From Vesta saturnalis (lineage: Eukaryota > Arthropoda > Insecta > Coleoptera > Lampyridae), in assembly GCA_036346205.1 (NCBI GenBank), contig JARFJB010000384.1, positions 5,001-69,000 on the forward strand: a stretch of DNA of 64,000 nt. The letters are read 5' to 3'. The position numbers and the translations under genes are program-made. This document shows positions 1 to 12,700 of the stretch, piece by piece; within the stretch, counting starts at the first letter, position 1, and each line of letters starts with the position of its first letter. The notes beneath the pieces are model-generated. The model was not told the DNA's origin, made no database searches, and saw nothing but the letters and a program-made list of their open reading frames with translations.

Positions 1-1665
1 CTTCATGCAAGGTATTTGTTATTTATGTTACAATAAGGTGGTCATGATAATATAATTGTCATATCATAAATTTAAATATCATTTAATCTCGCTTTAAAAT
101 GTTGAATAGTGCCTTTTCCTAGATTCCATTAGAAATCCATCATAATTCTATTTCGGGGTCGGGGGGTGAAGGATGACGTAAAGTTTGCGGAGTGACTATC
201 ATTTTTCATGGTGTTCATCGTAATATCGTAAATAGTTGTCTATGCTAGATTTATTTAGTAGTTAGCAACTGTGTGACCGTGTGAGTTGCCTCTAAAACTG
301 CATACGTACGACAAAATTTGGGTATTTGAGTAATGTTTAAACAATGTTTCGCCCTCCAAATTTCTTGTATTTTAGAACAGTCCAAAATCTTATGTACTGA
401 ATTACACTTCGCTGATGTGCAGTGTTGGCATGTATCAACGTTTCTTAAATTGGCGTGTTTTAAAAAGATTGAATCCGATAATCTATTTTTTGTGAATCTC
501 CAAGCAATTTCGTATACGTTGCCGGAGGTTAATGGATTAAAGAACGATTGCCAATGAGTAGTTTCTGAAGTTCAGTAATTTCTTAAGATGTGTTCTTCCT
601 TTAGGTTAAAATATTATGTCGTTAACTTGCTTCCAGTTGTTGTCTGATAATGAATGTTTTTATAAGTGAATACCAAATATTTATTATGATAGCACTGTGC
701 TGGAACTTTTTTTGGAAACAGTTCGTTCCATATGGTTTTTATTCTTCTAAAGTTCTTCAGCAGTTCGTTTTCTACTAGAACGCATAGCTCTTGAAGTCGC
801 TTGAAGACATTTTCTTACAACGAAAACCATCAGTGTTGTAAATCCTAGGTATTGTCGAAACGTTGAAAAACTGGGAGGAACCCTTCAAGATGCCAATTTG
901 GATACGATTGTTGGGATATTTACTGCATCATATCCTTGTGCTCTACATTCGTTATTTTGTGTGACATTGATTGCCTCCATTATCATGTTTGATAGTTTAT
1001 GTTACCGTAGTAATCTTTTTTCAAACTTAAGTTGTGCTCAACAATAATCTGCCAATTCTTTTCCTTTTCATTTATGAATTTGTTTGCTAATCACATTCTT
1101 AGCATCTTTGTTTTGGGTGACCCTAAACCGCCTTGCATGATGGGGAGGTACAAATGCATCTGAGAAATCCAGTGTTTTCCCGTCCATATGTAATTCGGTA
1201 ATTTTTCTTTGTAAATGCAGACAATGAGGAGTGTTCCATAATTTTGGTGCTACGAATTGATTTATAACGGTTTTACGTCCAATAATAGATGGTAATAATA
1301 ATAATAATAACAACGTTTATTTATCAATAAGTATATTACTAAAACATAAAACAGAAACACAAAACAACGCTTATTTATGCATTAATATTTCAAAGTTCCA
1401 AGCTATCATTTAATGATTTAACCCATTTGATAAATAAACATTTAGATTCGAAAACCATTCACAGAAGTACAAAGTACTTGTACGTTAATGTTCTTCTATA
1501 TCACATAGAGTAAGGACTATTTAACGCCTCTAAGGCACCTACGCAAGCCCCAATATGCTGCAGTATGGACTGTATTCTGACTTATGTCGGGAGTTTACCT
1601 GAGGTATTTTACATTTTATCAGAAAACCTTATGTCCTGACTGTATATTTATTTAGGTGAATCAAA

Positions 1666-1723
<58 letters not shown>

Positions 1724-2990
1724 CCTTTCATTAATTTTGGTCCAACGTTTTAAATTAATTTTGAAAGAATAAATTGACGGCCTGTTTCTAACACACCGTG
1801 GGAATTTAGAAAATATTCGGTACTATATAAAATCTGGTTATCGTTGCCCAACTGTTTTTTTTTTTGCTTTTCTTGTTTGAATGAGTGTCGCTAATGTATC
1901 TAGTAGGATATTCATGCTCGATATATGGGATCTGTTGCAGAAATCGATAGTTATGGCAAAGTATTCTGAAGCAGTATGGAAATTTTTTGGTTTGTTCAAC
2001 GTTATTTTTATAAACTTTTTTGGTATTATTTCTAGATTTTTAGATATTCTTAAAAAAAACATACTACAATGCGATATCGTAAGATAGATTCTATCAATGC
2101 ATGGTAAACTGTTTTTGGATGCTTCCTATCCAAAACTTCTTTTAGTTGTTTAAATTTAAATGAGACCGCTTAGTTTTTTGATACTCTGATATATGTTCTT
2201 TCCATTTAAGACATTTATCATTATCCATATGAACGTCTAAGTACTTGATATGACTAATTGACTCCATTTCATAAGAGTATTATCCAGTGTATTTGATAAA
2301 TATGTCTCAGATGAATCTAGCAACTGATCATTCGATAAAGTGATTCCCAGTATTTTTATTTCCGTTGACCAGGTTATATTCAACGGGGTATCTTTCCTTT
2401 TCTTCCAAGTACCTGTCCATAAACCTTTACACTTATTTAAATTTATTTCTGAACCGGTAACATTTCATTACGGTATTAAAATCATTACTGGAAAAGAATG
2501 TCGAGACATCGTCCGCGTACGCACTAACCGTTATTTTTATAGGAGTCTGAGTACTAGGAAAAAGAAAACCTGTGACTAGAGTTCGCAATAATGTAAGTAG
2601 TGGTACGATTGCGATCGAGAAAGGAGGACCAGATAATGGGTAGCCTGGTCTAATGCCGGTCGCAAAATTAATGGCACTCGTTAGTACTGAACCTAGTCTG
2701 ACATGACTGAGTGTATAGCAGTTTCACACTTTACATAAAAACATTGCCAAAATTTATTTTTTTCAATGCATAAAATAGATACTCGTGCTAATTTTGCCGA
2801 AACCTGACTTTTGATCTAGAACTGCTAGCAGTACATCTGCTTGGTTGGCATAATTTATTAATTATTTATGCAGTGTATGGTGTCATACATTGATCTATTT
2901 GGGATTTCATAACTTTGGCCCGAAGAGATTACGTTTCAAATAGTGCTCGATCATCTTGTAGATAAAGCTTTAGAATAATTATATTTTATA
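1..2990 (-). pseudogene. Non-LTR retrotransposon 3' part: reverse transcriptase and C-terminal region (degenerate)
   Basis: Reading the minus strand from about 2990 downward gives reverse-transcriptase landmarks in the right order but across several frames. There is a thumb/finger stretch around 2960-2700 (FG..F then KLLYTQS). A GIRPGYPLS block, equivalent to the family's RQGCPLS, lies at about 2630-2656. The catalytic AYADD box is at about 2505-2525 and an EIKILGITLSN block at about 2320-2360. Further down, GRKTVINQFVAPKLW at about 1230-1275 matches the C-terminal segment of LINE polyproteins. A Cys-rich stretch at about 350-450 (CQHCTSAKCNSVHKILDC) looks like the zinc-binding tail. No endonuclease domain is visible upstream, so the copy is 5' truncated, and it runs off the left edge. 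Many stops and frameshifts make it dead. Clade is not assignable by eye. Confidence 0.62.
1667..1722. repeat. (TA)n microsatellite
   Basis: An uninterrupted TA dinucleotide tract of about 56 bp lies inside the LINE remnant. It is one of eight long TA tracts in the window. Confidence 0.95.
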
Positions 2991-3913
2991 ATCAGTACAC
3001 AACAGGCCGATAAAATTTTGAATTGCGTTTCGTAACAAATATTTGATAATCGGTTCTCAACATTACTAACTCCCTCCCCAAATTTATTAAAAGTTATGAA
3101 CAAATTTTATTTTCGGACCCTACCTTTCCCCGACACCACTTGTATAACATTAAGTTTTTTTTTCTTTTGCTTGAACTTGTACTTCACTACTGAGCATCAC
3201 TAAAATTTTAGATTGCCTTTCTTCGCAGGTGCACGAAAATCGATTACGTGCCCTGTTAACTTTCCCCTTCCTCACTCTAAAAGTTCAACTATTTGATAAA
3301 GCCGTTTCATTGCATCAATTTCGCATCTTTATGAAAACTAAAGTTTTAGATTACATTTCATACAAAATATTTAAGAATTCACTTAAAGGTCCTAAGCCAT
3401 ATCTTTCCAAATAATTTCTAAAGAATTTTCTTTAAAACAAAATACAAAATACAAAATAAAATAAAGAGTATCTTATACTTGAACTGGTTCTTTGAACCGG
3501 TCTGCTCCACTAAAACTTCCAATTAATGATTTGCTGCATTGTAGCGATACTAAAGAAAATGTTCAGGCCCCCACAGTTGTTACTCCACTACTTTCACTGT
3601 ATGTATGGGTGTCTCTGGGAGACATTGTAAAACTGCTACTTAAGTACAACTGTTTAAGGACAATATAAAGTGTTTTTTATCAAATTCACATTTTTGTATC
3701 GTTGTATCTCCCAACTGTCAGAATTTGGCTGTTCCTTCCAATAATTGTCCACAAGAGACGCTAGTTTTGATTTCATTAGCGCATGAATGCTATTTGTTAT
3801 AGTTTGGTTATGTAATATTGAATTTGGACTATTTGTTTGTTGTTTACTATATTTGTAGTATATCATATTCCTAGTTGTTTAAACGGCGTAATTTATATTT
3901 GTTTTTAATTCAT
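2991..3913. other. AT-rich stretch without a recognisable gene
   Basis: Only short ORFs are present (for example 3229-3414 plus, 61 codons) with no recognisable motif. I see nothing else supportable here. Confidence 0.5.
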
Positions 3914-4100
3914 GTTTGCTGCTATATTTGTATATTTTGCTTTTTTGCGCGACAATTGTTAATTTTTATTTAAAACCAAGGGGGATACCTTTAAAACGCA
4001 AACTCCAAAAGTGTGGTAATGCATGTGCAGAAAAATGTTGCAGTAATATATCCCTAACTCCTGGAATTAGCTTATTTAGGTTTCCAAAAGATAATATGTG
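3914..4100 (+). pseudogene. Possible THAP-type zinc-finger fragment
   Basis: A 61-codon plus-strand ORF ends in a cysteine-rich stretch (CGNACAEKCCSN) followed by GISLFRFPKD. The FRFPKD block after a cysteine cluster is typical of the N-terminus of THAP DNA-binding domains, which occur in P-element-type transposases and in host transcription factors. The stop after NM overlaps a possible splice donor (ATAT followed by GTGAGC, near 4098), so this could be a first exon. No following exon with the rest of a THAP domain was found in the next kilobase. It may be a transposon remnant or an orphan exon; the assignment is tentative. Confidence 0.3.
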
Positions 4101-4385
4101 AGCTTAACCGTAGTTGAGTGCAATGTAAATATTACTTTACCGGTTACGCGCGAAAATGGCAGTAGAATCGGAAGTAACAGATAAGGAAAAGGCCGGTAGC
4201 TCAATGGAATAAACGGCGTGGGCGCGTTATGAATTTGGCGATTAGGATAGCTCCTAACATAACGGGTGGCCCATTCTCAACGCAGGATTCCATAACAAGA
4301 GAACTATTCCGAATATCGATTTCGAATAAAAGCCATGTCGTGTAGGAGCTCCGGGGCTACATTTTTAAAATAGTGACAATTGTAC

Positions 4386-4715
4386 AGGGTCCCCCGAAAA
4401 AAGTGGCAATACAAAATATTGTTTTTTTCCAGTTTATTTAAATGGAACACCTTATATATTATTTGATTTTTTTATTGTTCACTCAAAACCAATGAACTGT
4501 TATAAAGGCAACTTAATCGAAACTGTTGATAGTTTTGGAAAAAATGCGATTGAACAAAAATAGTCGAAAACAGTTCTTGAGATAATTGACTTATTACCTC
4601 AAAGCTAAACCTTCTCTGAAGCTTTAACCATAATTCAATGTCACTAATAATAAAATTTTTATTTGCATATACAGGGTGTGTAAAATGAAGTCAAATCCTT
4701 GAAACGACGTTAAAG
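4386..4715. other. Terminal-repeat-like motifs of mariner-type elements
   Basis: TACAGGGTCCCCCG near 4384, GGAACACCTTATAT near 4444 and ATACAGGGTGTGTAAAATG near 4671 resemble the ACAGGGTGTCCC ends of insect mariner-type elements with DUF4817/DDE transposases. A remnant of such a transposase lies just to the right. The ends cannot be paired confidently by eye. Confidence 0.35.
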
Positions 4716-4956
4716 CCCTGAAAGTCACTTAACTTGGTGTGAAAATCTATGTTTTCTTTTACGTAGTTGATTTTAATTATATTAGATTATTATAATAATT
4801 TAATATTAGTCAAGTTGCTTTGGTATGTGTGAATCCTTGCGATATTGCAGGCTCACATTCCATTCAAATAAGTAATTTGATTGTAATCTCATTATATTTA
4901 GAATTTACATCAGTTCTACATACATAAAGACAGAATTTACATCGATTGGGGCTTGA

Positions 4957-5030
4957 ACCTTGATGGCGCAGTTGGTTAGCGAGGTACTCTAGCAAAGTAC
5001 AGGTCGTAGGTTCAAATCCTACTCGAGATA
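4957..5030 (+). tRNA. tRNA-Ala(AGC)-like sequence, probably a tRNA pseudogene or SINE head
   Basis: A cloverleaf can be drawn by eye. The acceptor strands 4957-4963 and 5023-5029 pair with one C-A mismatch and one wobble pair. The D arm is GCGC/GCGA around AGTTGGTTA. The anticodon arm is GTACT/AGTAC with loop CTAGCAA (anticodon AGC), and the T arm GTAGG/CCTAC is perfect around TTCAAAT. A and B box promoter sequences are present and a T5 terminator follows at about 5034. The G3:U70 pair that defines alanine tRNAs is absent (C:G here), and the mismatched stems argue against a working tRNA. A tRNA-derived repeat is equally possible. Confidence 0.5.
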
Positions 5031-5309
5031 AACTTTTTAGTTATGTATTTAATAAAATTAATAATAATTTTTAATTAATTATATTAGGGTTCTCTTTACC
5101 TACCTCTTCAGTTCTTGCCGAAAATGCGATATCACAGTTCACAATTGAATGGTCTCATGCTTTGGAAAATTATGATGAAACAACTGAATCTGAATAGTAA
5201 TATTTATTATTAGATAAATTATTTACAAATTGTTCAGAAAATCCACCCCCTTGAGCAATTTATCATTTTTCTGCTAATTCCTCTGAACACGTTCCGAAGT
5301 CTTTCCTTG

Positions 5310-6090
5310 TCTTTGGTAGTGGATGCAGGTCACTTCTGAGGTCCCCCTCTCCCTATCCACTTTTGGGAAAATCCGTGTTTTAAATAGTTTTTAACCGCCC
5401 TATGAACATGTGGTGGAGCACCATCTAATTGCAGCCACATTCGTGGGCACATATTAAGGGGCACATTTTCAAGCAATTCCCAAAAATTGCTTCTCAGAAA
5501 CGATAAAAACTCATATCCTGTTAAAGTTCTTTCAAATAAATGTGGCCCAATTAATTTTGGTGCTATTATTCCTGCCCATACGTTAACCGACCATCTCCTT
5601 TGATTTTCCAAAGGGATAACTAAATGTGAATTTTCTGTGTCGTAATAGTGAAAATTATACCTATTTACATGTCCTGTTGTGAAACGTACATATGGCTAGG
5701 GCCCACTCACAGAATTCCATCCTTAAATGTAAGTCTTTTGACTTCATAATATTTTTGAAATAACTGTCCTGCTCATACCTAATTGACGATTTATTGTGCG
5801 ATGGCTAATATTAGAATTTTCAGTCTACAGCTTGCAGTATGATTAACTGATCCTGTTCATTATGTGCAGGTCTATTTAATTCCCTTTTAGTGTAGGCAAC
5901 ACTACCGTTGTTTTTGAATCTTTCTAATACCCTCCCCATAACTCAGCGATCGGGACACTGTCTGTCAGGAAACTTGGCGGCATATATTCTTTCAGCAGTA
6001 AAACAATTCTGTTTACATTCTCCCAACATGGAAGCCATATCAACTTTCTCTCGTGCTGAATTAGTGGGGTTTATTTTGAAAAATGTTTAG
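5310..6090 (-). pseudogene. Mariner-type DUF4817/DDE transposase remnant
   Basis: The minus strand holds, from 6090 downward, a helix-turn-helix stretch with the DUF4817 pattern (YSAREKVDMASMLGE then the AKFPDR block). After several frame breaks comes the catalytic part at 5611-5330. That part reads WAGII, a segment ending in PLNMCPRMWLQ, then DGAPPH, and WIGRGGP at the end. The DGAPPH aspartate is the second catalytic Asp of the DDE_3 family. The last catalytic block beyond WIGRGGP is interrupted by a stop. The family cuts and pastes DNA and is abundant in insects and spiders. This copy is about 60 percent of usual length and clearly inactive. Confidence 0.75.
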
Positions 6091-6255
6091 AGAATTTGAC
6101 ATACAATGTCAACAAGGCCCCTCTGTTTAATATTCAGATTCAGTTGTTTCCTGCACACTAAATTAAAATTTTTCTATGCTTGCGACGAGCTCATTCAACT
6201 TTGAAACTTAAATATCGCTTTTCCTCAAAATTTAATATCATTAAAATCTAAATAA

Positions 6256-6258
<3 letters not shown>

Positions 6259-6342
<84 letters not shown>
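6259..6342. repeat. (TA)n microsatellite
   Basis: A TA tract of about 83 bp. It generates a spurious YIYIYI reading frame on the minus strand. Confidence 0.95.
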
Positions 6343-6349
<7 letters not shown>

Positions 6350-6834
6350 AACTTATTTACAAAACGTTCTTTGTCCTTTATATACACAAAATTTATTATA
6401 GGGATAGTTATATTTACAGCATCTTTTATCGGTTTGAACAGCTGTGGATGCGGATGTACTTTCGTGATGCACACATAAATTTACTGACGATATAAGAATT
6501 CGCCAAAGTGAGATTTAACCCAGATATCAGGAAATAACACTAGAATTAAACACTTATTCTCTTCAATGAACACGAAAATGTCACTGCTGACTAACGAAAT
6601 ACAACACAAAAAGGTCCCCGAGATGATTGAATTCTTTTTAAGAACCACATAAGGTGAAGGGGAAAGCTTCGTCACGATAGCTTCAAATACCCCGGTAGAA
6701 TGTAAGTAAATTTAATGCGACGTAAGTTCACATCATACGTTATACTTTTTAATCGTCGCATAAAAATCTTCCATGCCAAAATTGCATAGTGGACACTTCT
6801 CGGGGAAAAACCGGCTTGATACCTAGAATTGGAA

Positions 6835-7370
6835 AAGATGTTGAGGTTAAACGTGGTCGAAAAATCCACGAGTGCTTGGTTGAGCCTAATATTATTGGTA
6901 TAGAAGAAGCATGGAAGTTACCGATTTTGAGTGGACTTTAAGAAGGTCGATAATGTTACCGAGAGGCATGCTTATCCGCTACCCTATGTGTCGTCTGCGT
7001 ATTGGCAAATATCGGTCCCTGAGAATTGCAAACAATATACTGCATTTACCGTACCCAACAGGGGATTATTTCAATTTAAACGTTTACCGTTCGGTCTCGC
7101 TAACGCACCAGCGAGTTAACAAAGATTATAGACCGTGTTTTGCGACCAGAATTGGAACCATATGTTTTTGTGTATCTCGATGATACCATTCTTTGTACGT
7201 CTACTTTAGAAAAGCATATTGAGGTTTTACAGAAGGTTGTTCGTCGTTTTTCTGAAGCAGGTATTGCTTTGGACAAGGACAAATGTACGTTTTGTCAATC
7301 TGAACTTCCTTATTTAGTCTATGTTGTTAAAGCTGATGAATTATTGGTTGATCTGGATAAAGTTAATTGG
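6835..7370 (+). pseudogene. Ty3/Gypsy reverse-transcriptase fragment
   Basis: The plus strand encodes pieces of a Gypsy-type reverse transcriptase. KSTSAWLSLILLV near 6858 and the DFKKVDNVT stretch at about 6931 correspond to fingers/palm. AYWQIS, then YTAFTVPNRGLFQFKRLPFG, follow up to about 7110. After a frame change comes the active site VYLDD at about 7167-7185, then DKCTFCQ and a LVYVV block. About 20 residues before AYWQI are missing. Protease, RNase H and integrase are not seen nearby, and a (TA)n tract follows at 7502. This is an orphan, inactive fragment. Confidence 0.8.
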
Positions 7371-7500
7371 TTTAGCAAGTTTTTTTTGTTTGTTTGGAAT
7401 TACTCGCATATAGGTACTTAGACCCCGATATCGTCGATTCAATACAATCTGACGCCCATTTGATTATTTTCTTCTGTTTGATTTATGACATCCTGTATTG

Positions 7501-7501
<1 letters not shown>

Positions 7502-7577
<76 letters not shown>
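7502..7577. repeat. (TA)n microsatellite
   Basis: A TA tract of about 76 bp directly downstream of the Gypsy fragment. Confidence 0.95.
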
Positions 7578-7579
<2 letters not shown>

Positions 7580-7581
<2 letters not shown>

Positions 7582-9321
7582 GATATTGATCTTTTCAGTG
7601 CAAATTACAACAAAAATCACAAACTTTTACAAAAAACTAATTAGTGATACAATATATATATAAATGTCAAAAACGTTACATATTATTACACACCTACTGC
7701 AAATTTTCTAAAATATAATTATAGCATTGAGGTTATAACAAATAAAAAAATTTATATGTGTGTTGTTATATTAGAAAGGTAAATTGCACCACGGTCTAGC
7801 TCAGTGAGGTACAAACTTATAAAACTTACTGAAATTGAGAACTCGTTCATCAGGTGTGAGGAAAGCAGAGATATTTTCATAGATATAATCAGTATTAGCA
7901 TTTGTTTTGTTTGGGCACCACTGAATTTCTAGGTTTAATAAATAAAATACAACAAAAATTGAGAAAGGTTGTATATCAGAACATAATAGGTAATCTGAAT
8001 AAGCACTAAACATCTGTATTTATATGTATATTTAATAAAGCAAAATGTCTGATTAATATCAGAGTAAAATAACTAAAACGATACTTCTTGTACGGTCTTA
8101 CAATCTTAAAATCACTAAATTAAACACAGTAGATAAACGTACAATCTATATATACTTAGAATTCAAAATGCAATCTATTCAAAATGTTTTCAATAATGAA
8201 ACGTGTATTGACCAATGTCAACAAATTAGTTGTGATAGGTTATGAACTCAAATGTCTTTATCAGGAGCAGGACTCGGCTGTTCCTTTTCTTAACCGTATT
8301 AAAATAACACAAACTGATTTGTTATTTACTTAACTGCACTAAAAGGATAAGTACTTACTTGTACAAAACAAATATTTTAATCTTGTCTTAAACGAACTGT
8401 AGCTTGAGAACTTTCATTTCCAATTCCAAGACAAATATACGATAATATAAAGGTAATTTCCATTTGTAATTAACGTACAAATAAACGAAACAGAGACGTA
8501 TAGGTAAGCACTATAAGTTTCATCTGTCTTCAACATAAAAATTAGATGAACGGTAGCATATAGGAACATTCAATTATTGGCACCAAATGTTGTCCCTACA
8601 ATAATTGAGAGATATAACGAACGCAGATTCCAACGACGAAAGCTGTTTATAACGACGAACGCAGAATATGTATAACAGCATGTGATTGATGCAAAACAAA
8701 GGTATCTCCATTTAGGTTCATAAAGATGACATTGCATTAATCTGCCATTTTAACAAAGTTAAGCTCGTGACGTCATACCCACTCCACTCAATGATACGTA
8801 AATTTACCAAAATAAAAGCTTTTTCTTGAAGATAAACGGTTTCCTTGTTCCTACCTTTGTTCCCTATTAAATATAATATATAGAAAATGAAATTAAACGC
8901 CTTTACATACCTTATAAAAGGGAAGCAAAACTTAAAAAAGATAACGTCTTAAATGCACGACATGATAAACGGAAATGCACCAGCATGCTCACTCATGCTG
9001 CGCATAGAACTAAAATTGAATCTCTAAAATATACACAGGGACGTTCGTAATTATGTAGACTGAAGAGAAAATATTGCGATATAAAAATTTAATTATTAAA
9101 CGAGAAAAGAAATGCTTAAAAATACTAATGTAATGTAAATATACTTATCGATAATAATACAAAGTTCTAAATTTAAATTAAGGTAACGACAGACAAGAAT
9201 TGGCACGTTACAAGGTAACTTTTCTAAATCGGTTTTACTATTACATACTTTATCACCGTTAATTTTTATGTACAGTATTTATTATATAAAATAGTGTATT
9301 AATGTTTGGTAGAAGTACCAT

Positions 9322-9326
<5 letters not shown>
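7580..9326. other. AT-rich stretch without a recognisable gene
   Basis: No reading frame with a recognisable motif. A short imperfect repeat (ATAACGAACGCAGA / CGACGAACGCAGA) occurs near 8605-8670. Nothing else is supportable. Confidence 0.5.

Positions 9327-9373
<47 letters not shown>
9327..9373. repeat. (GA)n microsatellite
   Basis: An uninterrupted GA tract just outside the left inverted arm of the Mutator-like element. Confidence 0.95.
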
Positions 9374-9376
<3 letters not shown>

Positions 9377-9396
9377 AGGATACCTATACCAGCTGT

Positions 9397-9725
9397 GGGG
9401 TTTATTAACCTAGCTGAGGGAGTCACTTTCTAGATTATTATTCTGAGATTCTTATTATAGCTAAAGTGGGTGCAATACTCCGATAAAGGTATGACTCACG
9501 TCTGACCAGAATAAATTCCTAAAAACGATTGCAAATTGTAACCTGCCGGATAAAAATAGATCCATAGTATGTCACTCCTGAGGATGAGGTTATAGAAAAA
9601 CAAACTGCAGATAGGAATGTTTGTTAACAATTATTTCCTTGTATATCTACTACAATGTGATTAAATTGTTCCAGAAATAATGCATACTCTGCATGATGAC
9701 ATCTTGTTTAAAAAATGGTATCGTA
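9397..9725 (+). repeat. Left inverted arm of the Mutator-like element
   Basis: Pairs by eye with the reverse complement of 15900-16225 over roughly 300 bp. Near 9572 the plus strand can be read as a decayed version of the transposase N-terminus, including the MFVNNYF segment seen on the minus strand at about 16000. Confidence 0.75.
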
Positions 9726-12700
9726 CTCAAAAGTTCTCAAGGAAAGGAAGTAACAAGCAAGAAAAACCCATGCGAAACGGAAAAAGACGTGATGTCCTTT
9801 GACTTAATCAAGGCACAAGCCGGATGTACGCTAATCTAACCAAAAGACACACTATGTCACATGTTACTAATAAAATGCGCTTATACTTAGACAAATTTGA
9901 TAATCAAGAGAGTTCTAACCGTATTGAGCAGAAACACGCACCATTTACAAGTATAGGTAAATTAAAGGTTGGAGAAAAACTTTAAAATCACTAGAAGAGA
10001 AAATCCCTACCATCGTATTGATAATCTGTTTATCAATATTGTGATAAACTGTATAAATAAAACAAGATTGAATACCATACATGTGAAATCAATCATTCAT
10101 TCTGATATTGCAACGTTGACCTTGAAGGTATATATTGTTTCAGCAGCAATGACTAAAACCACAGTTGCACAATATTCTATGCAAATTGATAGTTTATTGT
10201 TAAAAACACTAAAGCATAAATGAAATCTGGAAATTCTTGAGAAGGAAAGAAGATTTTAAAAAAATATATTTTACTAAGCAAACTGGTGTGCAGGCAGCAA
10301 CTAGAAGAAATTAAGAGGTTTCATGCAATTAATAGTAGATTGTGTAGTTCTTAGCGGTAATGTGTGTGGTAGAATCACTAGAAAATGTATGTAAAAAAAG
10401 CAATGAATGAACAATATTAGAAGGAATTACCTTTCATGTGCCATTTTAACTGAGCTTCACGATGTCTGGAGTGCATAATTGATAATTTACATATTTGTCT
10501 GCTGTATGTTAGTAGCAATGAAATTTTTTCGGCGGATTACAGATACCTATAAAGAATATATAAGAAACGATTAGTTTTTACACTATAAAACAAAGAATTG
10601 TACTGTTCTGAAGACTATTTTGTTTGATTAAATTATTTGCTTCTATACTGTCTTGATTATAGACTGAAACGATCGTTTTATCCTTATTTACTAACATTGA
10701 GAATCCAGTCACCTTAATCGGTCGGTTTCCTATGCTTCTAATAGTACAGGTGGATTAATTTTTAGATATTCTTCGATAAATCGATTTATTGTTAAGTATT
10801 AGCCTTTACTTGATTGTGATATCTTTCTATATATCCCTGTGTCGTAGACAAAATACTAACCACGCTTTAGCCGAGATACAATCTCCATCTGAATCATAGC
10901 ATGAGTTTAAATCTAACGACCTGTATGTTACCTTAATTTCAATTTATTTATTGTCAAAAATATTAGTCGTGGTTTCTTTAATATGAGCTGTGGCATATAG
11001 TAGGGTTACCTGTAACTTATACGTTAGTTTAATGACTACGAACATTATATAATTAGTGACATTTATGTAATCGATAGGGAATTTATCCTGAAAGGTGTCA
11101 GATATCCCACGATAAATCGATTTATTGTTAGAAACATGAGAATTACTTACAACGCTCTGGTTCTAACCCATGAGTCATGAGTGAGGGAGAGATGGCATCA
11201 TCCAAATCTACTGGTTTTCTGACTACGTTTCTGACCTTAATCAATTATTTTCCTGCATGCGTCTAATACAGGTGGATTTGTTTTTAAATAGCCCCAGACA
11301 CATCGACTTCTTGTTAGATATTAATTCTTGACTTTTACTTGATTTGGTTGTATCTTTAGATATCAACTTGAATCATTAGAATTACGTACCATGATAATTT
11401 ACATCATAACAGGTACCCTTTGTATTTAGCTAAAGTGTTAATTTTAACCTACATTTAAAGGATATGACGTGTCTTATGCGAAATACTGAGAAATACTACA
11501 CTATATGTATTACCTTAACTCCGAGTTTTTCATTATAAGGAAACAGTAGTGGGTTTGTGTTAAACAAACAGTTTTCTAGAATTTTAATTTAATATAAACT
11601 GTGGCCGATGTTATAGTTACCTATAACTTATGTGTTTGTTTAATGTCTTGGAATATGCTATAATTAGTAACATTTATGTAACCAATGCTGTTTTGTAGTT
11701 CGCATTATTTATCGTTCTGCATTGATTCTTGAAAATAATTGTATGATTTGTGTCATCTTCATAAATGTGACCAAAATCGATGAGTATAATTTGTGGCTGT
11801 CAGTTGCTTATGGATTCTTGTTATAACAAATTAAAAAATCATTTTTATGTACTTTTATGTCTCAGTTAAACAAGTCCTTATTGAGTGTTATATAATCAGG
11901 CAAATTTGTATATAAATGCATTCTTGCAATAAATAAAAAAAATTCAACTTCCTCTTTTCCATAAAAATATATTTCTATATTTTTCATCTGAAAAGGTTAC
12001 ATCACAAAAACTAGGGAATTCATAATATCTAAATACTGTTTGGCAGAGACTTTAGAAAAACTTTATTCAGAACGATTTAGTGATGAATTTCTGAGCCATT
12101 TCTTAGAATTTTGAACTGACATTTCTGTTTGCGGTCCAAAATATCAAGAGCGGGATAAGAGGTAGCGAGAGAGGAACGATATTTTTGCTTATTTTTAATA
12201 TTTCAACTAATTTGATAAATAACAGCAAAACTATATTTAACCCGATTTTTATTTTTATAATAATGAATAAAAATATTTTTAAATAAAATTAATTTAAGGT
12301 GAGATTTTAGCGGACCGCATGAGCAAATTCGCAACGAGCGAAGGGGAGTACAGGTGTATCACTCGTTACCCCTTCCAAATCATAATGCGCTCAAGCTCGG
12401 CTCGAGACGGAAGCATAAAGAAACAGATAGAATTACTACATAAGGTGGATGACGTACATTGAGCGATAATATCAGATTACCCTGAATATAGTAAAGCCGC
12501 TTGTACATAATAAACAAGGATATTTTTGACTTCCACAAATTCTTCTATTATTTATAGATCAACTTGATTTTTTCAACACACGAAGGAAAAGTTACTGTAA
12601 AGCTATATCGGCTCCTTCTGTAATGATAAGAATTCACAAATTTTATTTGTGCATAGCCTCAGAGATCACCTTTGGAAATATTGTTTGAATACTTATTTCA

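Noticed and set aside
333..557. 74-codon plus-strand ORF at the left edge
   Set aside because: Antisense to the decayed C-terminal zinc region of the LINE on the minus strand.
4957..5030. Functional tRNA gene
   Set aside because: Acceptor and D-arm mismatches and absence of the alanine identity pair make a working tRNA unlikely; kept as tRNA-like.
6241..6474. Minus-strand ORF with a long YIYIYI run
   Set aside because: Translation of a (TA)n microsatellite; the same applies to the ORFs at 7394-7663 and 56821-57060.
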